The notes beneath the pieces are model-generated. The model was not told the DNA's origin and ran no database searches. It worked only from the letters and a program-made list of their open reading frames with translations. A DNA stretch of 64,000 bases from Coenobita brevimanus (taxonomy: Eukaryota > Arthropoda > Malacostraca > Decapoda > Coenobitidae): contig CM064697.1 in assembly GCA_032717465.1 (NCBI GenBank), forward strand, positions 8,483,640-8,547,639, given 5' to 3'. Of this stretch, positions 55,441-64,000 are shown in pieces. The number at the start of each line of letters is the position of its first letter. Positions within the stretch are counted from its first letter, which is position 1. Both the position numbers and the translations under genes were made by a program.

Positions 55441-55639
55441 TGCCTGTCCATCTATCTATCTATCTATCTACCCATGGATGACTCTACTGTTCTCATGCAT
55501 CTAACACCAGGCAAGTAAATCATGGTAGCCTGAATATTAATACTAAAATCCCAGTCTCTCTCATGCTCAAGGTAACTCTAGTAACTTATTCCAAACGCCA
55601 TACGCTTTATTCAGAGAGTGAGATGAGCCTGAGAGTGTT

Positions 55640-56404
55640 CATACCTCCCTACCTCATTTCCTCCCGTCATTTACTCCTCATCCCCCCCAGGTTCATCTCC
55701 TTTATATTCGGCCACATTCCATCCCACGTCTGTCTCATTCCAGTCATTACTCTGTGCCGTTCATTACCCACTTCTCATATCCCCTTCATTATCTTTTTTT
55801 CATTTCCCCTTCCCAACCTTGCCTTTGTTTTTGTCATCTGTTTGTTCACTTTATCCGTGCTCTTTACTCTTGACTCTCTCTCTCTCTCTCTCTCTCTCCG
55901 CCATTTTTTGTTCTCTCCCTCTTCCCTACATATACCTTATTGCACTATCTCCCCCCCTTCACCTTTTCTTTTCCTTTCTTCACCCTTTCCTACACCCCAT
56001 TTTCTCTCCCCACCCCCTCCATTCTCCATCTTTTCCTTATATTTCCTTCCATTTTTCTCCCCACATCACCCCTTCTCCCTTATCTTTTCTTCTCTCCCTT
56101 CCTCCTCATAGTCCATGTCCCCTCCCTTCCTCCTCTCCACATACCATCTTTCCCCCTTCCCTTCTCCCCTTCTCCCTTATCTTTTCTTCTCTCCCTCCTC
56201 ACAGTCCATCTCCTCTCCCTTCCTCCTCTCCAAATGCCATCTTTCCCCCCCACCTCCCTTCTCCCCTCCTCTCAGTCCCCCTCCACAACGACGGCTCATA
56301 AGAACAACATAAATATGCATGTGATGTCCTGGAATACCTCATTACACACTGCCACCGATACAGACCCCCCCCTATGTCTCTATTTACACCTGACTACACA
56401 CAGA

Positions 56405-56446
<42 letters not shown>

Positions 56447-57125
56447 TAAATATATACATTCACATTTATACTTAATATTTATACTTTCAAATTTTTTTCA
56501 AGTTCTGGAGACCAAGGATATAAAAAGGCCAAAAAAACAAAACAAAAAAAAACAATGTCCAATAAACTGTTTCACTCTAGCTTTAAAATGCATGAACAGC
56601 ATCTTGATTCCTACCACAACTTTAAGTCTTTCTCAGATCTATGTAACACTCTTTCACCTTCTCTTTACTTATCTTCCATCTTCCCTTCCACCCTTCCTCT
56701 CTCCCTCTCTCCCTCTTTTCAATCTTCTGTTTCCCTCATCTTTTTCCTTTACCCTTCTTTCCTCTCTTCTTCTCGCTTCTCCCCCCCACCCTTTTTCCCC
56801 TTCCACTTTTCCTCTCCCATCTGTCATTCAACCCTCCCTTGCTCCACCTTTCTGTGTCTCTCCCTCTTTTTTTTTTTTCTTTTTTTTCCCTCCCTTCAGC
56901 TCCAGTCTACATATTTGTTGTCCCTCTTTCCTTCCTTTCTTTCATCTTTTATCAACCATTCTATCTTCCTCTTCCTCCTTTCAGTTATCTCCCATCTTCC
57001 CTTCCACCTGCCTCCTGCCATCCCCTCCTTTCCCCCCCCCCCCGTCTTTCCCATTTTCCATTCCACCCTCCCTTTTCCTTCTCTTCTCTCCCTTTCCCTC
57101 CCTCCCTCCCTCCGCCTCCTTCCCT
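55640..57125. repeat. Polypyrimidine block, about 1.5 kb
   Basis: C/T-rich top strand with CT tracts at 55875-55899 and 56404-56446. CCCCTTCTCCCTTATCTTTTCTTCTCTCCC occurs twice (about 56070 and 56167), showing a local duplication of about 100 bp. Frames up to 198 codons are Ser/Pro/Leu/Phe-rich artefacts. Confidence 0.88.
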
Positions 57126-57327
57126 AAAATGGAGGTGTGGTTAAGGGGCGGGGTAAAGGGGGGGGGAGTCCCCAGGTGGCCCCAATGAAGATATTCCCAC
57201 ATGGACACAGGGACCATTTTCCCATTCTGAATAATACGTCTCTTCGCCCTTAATGAACTCCTTTTGGGGGACGCCAATAACGGGGTGGGAAAACAATGGG
57301 GGAGGAGATGGAATAAAGTGAAGGGGA

Positions 57328-57358
<31 letters not shown>

Positions 57359-58400
57359 CTAGGTAAAGATTTTGAATGGATGGTTAAGAAGAAATATGAA
57401 CGGCAGAAAAGAAAGGAAACCAAAGCAAAGACAAGGAAAGGAACGTATGAAAAGACGGGGAAGGAAGAACGGTAAAGAAAGATGAAGAGAAGACGAAGAG
57501 AAAGGACAGACGAAGAAAAAGAAAGAGAGAATTAGAAGATTGCAAGAGTCTGTTAATTCCTCCAGCCTATCCTTGTCTTTCATTTCAGTCTTGCTTTTCA
57601 CTCGTCTTTCATGTTATTTTTGCTATCTCCGTACGATTTACGAAGGACCGCTTGTAGTGAATGGGTTTTTGAAGGCTGTACCCAATTTCCCAGTAAGAAA
57701 AAAAAAATGTAATGTACTTTTTAAACCATAATAAAAATCTAGAAATGGAGTTTAACAAGAGGATGCAGGACTATTTCGTATGAGTTATAATTGGGGGGCA
57801 AAATTCAACCAAATCTTTCAAGTTTCGTGCTAAGTGATATTAAATTTATATGTAGAGTGCCTGTTCAAGAGTTTTACATAGGAACGGTGTATGATTTTAC
57901 GACTAATTTAAGTAAGGGATATATAATTTAAGTGCTTTATATGCGAGACACACAATTCTTTCAAGCATTTTCAAGGAGACAATTAAGGACCTTTAAGTGA
58001 TTTACCGGAGGAACAAAAATTTTTTTTCCAAGTGTTCATAGAATGGATGAAAAATTAAAGTTTTTTACACGGGGATGTAATAATTTTTCACTTGGCAGAG
58101 GAGATATCTGAAATTCTGAAGTACTTAAAGACTACGAGGAACGCAAAGACAATAATCTGTTGTTGTATGGGAAGGAGGCAAGAGTGTTAATTATTGCTTA
58201 TTGGAGACGCTGGGGAAAGGATAGAAGATAGATGGAAGATTGAAGTGGCTGGATAGATGGAAGACAGAAGTGGAAGAGTGAGATTATACTGTCTTGCATC
58301 TTCATTACGTGGCAAAGAATTTGATGGAAGATTCTGATGTGGTCATTGGTTGTTGATCCTGGTCTGGTCGTCAGTGAGTAGGGATAAAAGGCCAATGGGG
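57126..58400. other. Mostly unique AT-rich stretch, no gene seen
   Basis: Contains GA at 57336-57358 and a possible diverged family A centre near 57640-57690 (GTAGTGAATGGGTTTTTGAAGGC). No domain-bearing frame. Confidence 0.55.
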
Positions 58401-58419
58401 CGGACTGGCATACTGATCT

Positions 58420-58660
58420 CTCTCCCTCTTGCTCTCTCTCTCTCTCTGGTCGGGTTGTGAAGCGAAGTAGATGGTCAACTCCTCTTTCTCCCCTCACTTC
58501 TCTCTCTCTCTCTCTCACTCTCTCTCTCTTGGACCTTCCTTTCCATCTTTCACCACCGCCCCCTTCCCCACCTCCTTCCCTCTCACATTTCAACCCCCTT
58601 ACAGCTTACCCTTTCCCTTTCATCCCCCCTACCCATTTTCTACCTTTGCTAGCTCACTGC
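58420..58660. repeat. Polypyrimidine tract with CT cores
   Basis: CTCTCTCTCTCTCT at 58435-58447 and 58499-58528, then CCCCTTCCCC-type DNA. Confidence 0.85.
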
Positions 58661-59117
58661 AGGGTTAATTTCTTTTCAATTCAGACCTTTTTTTAATGGA
58701 TTATTGCTACAAGGGCCGTTCTAATGCAGTGCCCCCTTATGCAATAGAAAACGGGCTGCAACTGCATAGATCAATCTTTCGGCCAGTTTTAAGTTATTCA
58801 TTTTTCTTTTCTTTTTTTATTCCTCCGCCGACAGTTATGCAGTAAATCTCTTCAGTTATTCATGCCTTTTATTCCATCGCCTTCGTCATTCACTTCTGTC
58901 GACTCCAGTTATGATATCTTTTTCCTCCCGTCACATAACCTCCCATCCGTTGCATCATAAAATACAGAGAAATGTTATTGCAATTCTGAAGGTTTAAATG
59001 GTGTGTGAATACATATAAGGAAAGTTTTACTGGGTAGTAAAATGATGACATGTGCTTTTGTATTTTCCTGTTCATGTATCTAGATCATGACTACCCCTTT
59101 CATAACGGTGGGAAACA

Positions 59118-59118
59118 G

Positions 59119-59180
<62 letters not shown>
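59118..59180 (+). repeat. (GAC)n microsatellite
   Basis: GAC repeated about 18 times with one GGC near the end. The forward frame 59050-59280 reads poly-Asp flanked by non-repetitive residues (MCFCIFLFMYLDHDYPFHNG, then LLMQNKRIKVWRPEKAIPSRD). This gives an acidic-run protein appearance, but there is no supporting gene structure. GAC is rare among microsatellites of this window. Confidence 0.95.
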
Positions 59181-59181
<1 letters not shown>

Positions 59182-59369
59182 AAAGATGGTGATGATATTG
59201 ATAATGATGATTTACTTATGCAAAACAAGAGAATCAAAGTCTGGAGGCCTGAAAAAGCTATACCTTCCAGAGACAGCTGAACCAAAGAGAGCCTGAAATC
59301 AAGAACCGTTCCTTCGAGATGCCTGGCCAAGTCGTGCTGTAAAGACTGGAGGTCGTAGCAAAGGGAAAT

Positions 59370-59492
59370 TCACACTACGCTGAATAAAACTGTCTGGGAT
59401 GGCAAAAATATGCTACATTGACGTCATCATAGTGAAGGGGTTAAGGAAGAGGTGCCCAGGAGCCTTCCAAGTCCACGAGAATACGGTCCACT
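59370..59492 (+). mobile_element. Family A right half joined to a family B right arm
   Basis: CTACGCTGAATAAAACTGTCTGGG, GACGTCATCATAGTGAAGGGGTTAA (TTAA 59441-59444) is the clean right end of family A. It is followed immediately by GGAAGAGGTGCCCAGGAGCC, TTCCAAGTCCACGAGAATACGG, the family B right arm. The A element appears to have inserted at a TTAA inside or next to a B element. Confidence 0.8.
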
Positions 59493-59496
59493 GAGA

Positions 59497-61050
59497 TCAA
59501 GTGAGGGAGGGTAAAAGAAGAGGAACATGTAGAAGGCAGGGAGGGAAAGGAAACAGGGAAACAGGGACGAGAAGTGGAGGAAAGTAGGGAGACGAAACAG
59601 GGACAAAAGAGGGAGGGAGGGATGAGGGAGAAGGGAAGGAAGGCAGAGAATGGGAGGAAGCAGTGACGAAGGGGGAAGGGAGGGAGGAAAGAAAAAAAAA
59701 AACAGGGACAAGGAGAGAGAGAGAGAGAGAGAGGAAACTGGGACAAGGAGGGAGGGGGGAAACAGGGACAGGGGAGGAAGAAGAGAAGGAACAAGGAACC
59801 AAGGGAGGAAGCACAGGGGTGGGGAGGAGGGAACAGGGCCGGGGGAGGGAGAGAGAGAGAGGAAACACATACGGGGGCGGGGAGAAGGGAAGATGGAGAC
59901 AGGGACAAGGGAGGAAGGGAGAATAGGATGAGGCAGGGAGATATAAGAAGCTGGGAGGAAGGAAGACAAAGAGGAAAGACGAAGAGGAGTATGGAGGGAT
60001 GGACAGTTAAGAGGGTGAGTGGAATGGAAGCAGGAAGAATAGAAGGAAAGAAATGACAAGGGAAGAAGGCTAAAAAGAGGGAGATGGGATGAGGAAAGGG
60101 GAAGAGAGAGAAAGAAAAATGAAAAAAAGGAAAGAGAAAAGTAGGGAGAGAAAAAAAGAGGAGAGAAGGAAAATGAAAAATGAAAGGAAGGGCATAGGAG
60201 GAAACTACAGCAAGAAAGAGAGATAACACAAGGAAGACGAGTAAGAATGAGAAAGAATAAGAAATCGAGGGTGGAGGAGAGAAAGGAAGAGTAGGAGAGA
60301 AGGGCCATGTGAAGGAAAGAGAAAGAAGGAGAGAAAGAACGAGGGAAGAAGGTAAACAGGAAGGTGGAAATAAAGAAGGAAGGATGGAGGGAGACAGAAC
60401 TATGAATGGTATGGAGGGAAGAACGGAAGATGGGAAAGACACAGGAAAGGAATGGAAGGATACAGGAGGGAAAAGGAAAAAAAATAGAAGAGGAGGGGAA
60501 GGAGAGACGAGAGGAAGGGAAGAGAGAGAGGAGAGGAAGTGTAAGACGAGAGATGAGGAAGGGAAAATGAGGAGAGTAAATGAAACTGAGACGAAATAAA
60601 GGGAAAGAGGGAAAGAGAGGTAGAGAGAGGAAGAAGGGGAAAGACGAGAGAGACAAAGAAGTGTGAAAGAATGTAGGTGGGGAAGGAGGTCAAGAATGAG
60701 AAGAGGCTAAGAGGCAAAATGGGGAAGATAAAAGCGACTGAGGGGAGCAGAGAGATGGGAGCGGGAAGAAGGGACGAGAGAAGGGACAGAGAGAGAGGGA
60801 GAGGGAAAAGGGAAAATGAAAGGCGAAGGATGGATGACGGCGAACGAGAATCAGAGGCAAAGAAAGCAGGGAGGGAGAGGAGGGAAGAGTGAGAGTAAAG
60901 CGAAGAAGGGAAGAAGAGTGAAAGGAGAAGGACGGAAGAAGGCATGGAGGGAGAGTGAGAAGAGGGAGGGAGGAAGGGGAGAGTAGGATGAGGGAGGGGA
61001 GAGGAGGAGGAAGAAGGGACGGGAGAGGAAGAGGAGAGGGGGAGGTAAGA
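59497..61050. repeat. Polypurine block, about 1.5 kb
   Basis: Top strand almost exclusively A and G (gaggga, ggaagg, agagaaag). Reverse frames up to 409 codons (59427-60656) are Ser/Phe/Leu/Pro-rich compositional artefacts and must not be called genes. Confidence 0.92.
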
Positions 61051-61330
61051 TCGTTAACAAGTACAGCGTTGCCAGATCCACAAGTCTTGCAACTCCCTCA
61101 CACATCTGCAATACTGCAAGGCGAGGGGAGGGGGTGGGGAGAGGGGGTAGAAGAGATGAAGGAGGAGAAGGGGGAGGGGGAAGGGGAGGGGGAGAGGGAG
61201 GGGGTTTATCTTGTCTCTTTAAGTGTATTTACTCGTCCAAGAGATTCTATGTTGGGGTGTTGGTAAATGTTTCTCTCTGGATATGGTAACGAAGTAGGCT
61301 GGAGAGGGGGTCGTCGCTGAGGAGTTACCA
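61051..61330. other. Pivot segment between opposite-strand tracts
   Basis: 61051-61115 and 61205-61330 are mixed-composition DNA, separated by a GGGGAGGG tract. Left of it the purines are on the top strand, right of it on the bottom strand. Confidence 0.7.
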
Positions 61331-61331
61331 G

Positions 61332-61334
<3 letters not shown>

Positions 61335-61367
<33 letters not shown>

Positions 61368-61436
61368 CTTACGATCCTCCTTCCTTCCTTTTCCCATCAA
61401 CCTGTTTTTTTTTTTTTTGCTTTTACTTCCTTCGTC

Positions 61437-61469
<33 letters not shown>

Positions 61470-61480
61470 TTGTCTTTGTC

Positions 61481-61551
<71 letters not shown>

Positions 61552-63550
61552 TCCTTCCTTCTTCCAGTTCCTCCATTCTGTCCGCTTCTTCCTGTTTTCT
61601 CATCTCTACTCACATTCCAGTTTTCTCCTTTCACCCACTTTTTTTCCTCCTCTTCCAGCTGTCCTCCTTCCTCCTTTCCCTTTTCTATTTCTTTCCCCTT
61701 TTCTTCTACCTCCCTCCTTCCTCCTCCTCCTCCTCTGCAAGTTTTCTTCCTTTCTCTCCTTATCACCGTTTTTCTCCTTCCTCTCCTTCTCTTCCACTTT
61801 CCTCTTCCCTCTCTTTCTCTTCCAGTTCTCTCTTTCCACTCCTTTTCCAGTTTCTCTCTCCTTCACTTAAGGTTTCTCTCCTTCCTCCCCTCCTTCTCTT
61901 CCGTTTCTCTCCTTTTCCCTTTCAAGTCCATGCAGTATATCCTCTCCCACTTTTCTCTTTCCTCTTCTTTTCCGCCTTTTCTTTTCCCTCGTTCCAACTC
62001 CTTCATTTCTCTTCATTCTCTCCTCCTCTCTGCTCCCTCCTAAACCCTTCTTCATTGCTCTTCCCAGTTATTTTCTCTCCTTCCTTTTCTCTGAGTTCCT
62101 CCTTCCCTTAAATTTATGGCCAAAGCTTCCTCTCTCTCTCTCTCTCTCTCTCTCTCCTCCTACAGTCTATCTGCCCCTTTCTGGGACGTTATTTAATTTT
62201 CGTGTCACATCCCTTTTTCGTCATTCCTCTATAATTCCTTTCCTTCTTCGTTGTCCATCCTCCTTCCCTTCTCTTGACTCCTTCCATCCTCTTCTCATTT
62301 TCCTCGTCCTTCCCTCCTTTCCCTCTGTTCTTCTTTCTCCTACTTATTCATCCTCTCTTATCCAACTCTCCTTTCCTCCTTCTCCCTTACACTATACCTC
62401 TTCTCCATTCCTTCTTTCCTCCCTCTTTCTTCCCCTTTCCTTTCTCGTTTCCTTCCTTCCTTCATCTCCTTCGACTTTCCCCTCCTTTTCCTTCCCTTCC
62501 CTCCTTCTTCTCATTCAACTTTCATTCCTTCTCCTTCCCTTTCCTCCTTCTTATCCTTTGACATTCCTCCTCTTCCTCCTTCCCTTCCTTCCTTCCTCTC
62601 CTTAGACTTTCCCCTCCTTTTCTTCCTCCTCCTCTTTCCCTTCCTCTTTTTTCTCTTTCGACTTTCCCTTTCTCCTCCTCCTTCTCCCTTCTTTTCCTCC
62701 TTCCTCTCCTTCGACTTTCCCCTCTTCTCCTTCCCTTTCCTCCTTCCTCTCCTTGGATATTCCCCTCCTCCTCCTCCTTCGCTTCCCTCCTTCCTCCCCT
62801 TTTTCTCCTTGGATTTCCCCCTCCTCCTCCTCCTTCCCTTCCCTCCTTCCTCTCCTCCTTCTTTTCCTCCTCCTCCTTTCCTCCACATCGCCCTCCTTCC
62901 AAGACCTGATCCCTACAATGGCCCCAGGGTTGTGTCTTCATTAAACTTCTGACGTTTTCTTTCCCATTCTTTTTCCAGTTTCCCCTTCCATCCTCTCCTG
63001 CATCTCCCCTTCCCCCCTTTGCCCTTCCGATCCAATCTTCATTTTGCCTCCAACCCACTCCTTCCCTTCTTTGCTCCTCCTCCTCCTCCTCTCCTCCCTT
63101 CTTCTCATTTTCTCTTTCCATCTCTCCTTCCCTTCCTTCATTGCATTCCATCCTCCTCATTCCGTTTTCCTTCTCTTTTATTTTAACTTTCATTTCCATC
63201 CTTCCTTCACCCTGTCTTCCCTTATATCCCCCTCTCTCCCTTTCCATCCCTTCCATTCTTTCTCCAGTCCCTCCATTTCCTCCTCTCTCCTTCCTCCTGT
63301 TTCCTTTCTTCTTCTCTCCTTCCCTCTCTTATTCCTTCTCTGTTCTTCCACCTCCATTCCCATTCTCTCTCCTTCTCTCCCTTCTCCTCTTTCCTTCCCC
63401 CTATCCTCTATTCTCCCTCCTTCCCTAATCCCTCCTCATCTCTATCCCCTCTCCTCTCTTTTTCCCTTCCTTCCTTTTTTTCCAATCCCCTTCCTTTCCT
63501 TCTCTCCTCCTTCCTTTTCCCTCCTCGCTTCAATTTTCCTCCTCCTCCTC

Positions 63551-63604
<54 letters not shown>

Positions 63605-63660
63605 AACAATGGCGGCTGGGTTGTGTCTTCATTAGGCACAACTTTTTCCATTTTCTTATC
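61335..63660. repeat. Polypyrimidine block, about 2.3 kb
   Basis: Top strand C/T almost throughout. Contains CT (61336-61361), TCTG/CT compound (61436-61549), CT (62131-62155) and CT (63558-63602). At 62460-62880 a minisatellite-like order CTCCTTCGACTTTCCCCTCC recurs every 41-58 bp. CAATGGCCCCAGGGTTGTGT + CTTCATTA (62917) and CAATGGCGGCTGGGTTGTGT + CTTCATTA (63607) are two copies of one block about 690 bp apart. Confidence 0.9.
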
Positions 63661-63699
63661 TTAAATTGGACGGTCTAGGGCTGGGAGGTGCCTCTATCT

Positions 63700-64000
63700 C
63701 GCAGGGAGGAGGGGGGTCTGGAGGGAGGAGAAGGGAGATTGGAAGGAGGAGGGAAGAGGAGGGAGACTGGGAAGGAGGGAAGAGGAAGGCGACTAAGAAG
63801 AAGGGAAGAGGAGGGAGACTGGAGGAAGGGATGAGGAGGGAGACTGGAAGGAAGAGGAGGGGGACTGGAAGGAGGAGGAAAAGGAGGGAGACTGGAAGGA
63901 GAAGGAAGAGGAGGGAGACTGGAAGGAGGCGGGAAGAGGAGGGAGACTGGAAGAAGGAGGAAGAGGAGGGAGACTGGAAGGAGGAGGAAGAGAAGGGAGA
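63700..64000 (+). repeat. Purine minisatellite, unit about 25-28 bp, continuing past the window
   Basis: GGGAGACTGGAAGGAGGAGG + AAGAGGA repeats about ten times head to tail with small indels, up to the last base. The array is truncated by the window edge. Confidence 0.93.

Noticed and set aside
59427..60656. 409-codon reverse open frame
   Set aside because: Ser/Leu/Phe/Pro-rich translation of a polypurine tract. Other frames are also open, and there is no domain or normal composition.
61206..61766. 186-codon Arg/Glu/Asp/Gln-rich reverse frame resembling an RNA-binding RE-rich protein
   Set aside because: It is the translation of (CT)n and (TCTG)n on the opposite strand, without any non-repetitive domain.

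Overview
This window looks like gene-poor, repeat-saturated nuclear DNA from an animal, most likely a decapod crustacean (a crab or shrimp) or a similar marine arthropod. Four observations point that way: very dense and very long (AC)n and (AG)n microsatellites (single tracts up to about 170 bp); a patch of degenerate TTAGG/TTAGGC-like sequence, TTAGG being the ancestral arthropod telomere unit; dispersed short foldback elements; and no bacterial or viral gene order. No gene places the taxon firmly, so this is inference.

No protein-coding gene, rRNA, tRNA or CRISPR array could be supported. Nearly all long open frames are translations of microsatellites or polypurine/polypyrimidine tracts (poly Cys-Val, His-Thr, Leu-Ser, Arg-Glu, Ile-Tyr). 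At most there are isolated first-exon or promoter candidates: GC-rich DNA with an AAAATGGCGG motif near 18.96 kb, an AAGATGGCG motif near 27.20 kb, and an ATG in strong context with a signal-peptide-like start at 37.22 kb.

The dispersed content resolves by eye into four families. Family A is a short foldback element of about 160-210 bp, flanked by TTAA, with ends like TTAACCCCTTCA and an internal arm GCTGAATAAAATCGTCTGG. It occurs as complete copies or single arms at many sites from 1.2 to 59.4 kb. Family B is a second foldback family of about 310 bp whose arms carry GTATTCTCGT and CGATTTATTTT. Family C is a roughly 90 bp block found twice. Family D is a GGATCCGGATCC-containing element found twice in opposite orientation, each copy embedded between trinucleotide microsatellites.

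Layout: 0-10 kb holds microsatellites, one D copy, A copies and a diverged ~180 bp tandem array. 10-20 kb holds minisatellites, the TTAGG-like patch, a ~60 bp array and the GC-rich promoter candidate. 20-24.4 kb is rich in A and B elements. 24.4-31.8 kb holds a CATC field, a ~35 bp array, a 27-28 bp array, the second D copy, and TTA, CTCACAGAC and CCA arrays. 32-36 kb holds the best A and B copies and a long (AT)n. 36-46 kb is mostly strand-asymmetric purine or pyrimidine DNA with G-rich minisatellites. 46-51.2 kb holds several diverged tandem arrays mixed with A arms. 51.3-64 kb is dominated by kilobase-scale polypurine and polypyrimidine blocks that switch strand, plus a very regular 20 bp array at 54.5 kb. 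There is no gene network to describe; the interest lies in the repeat biology.
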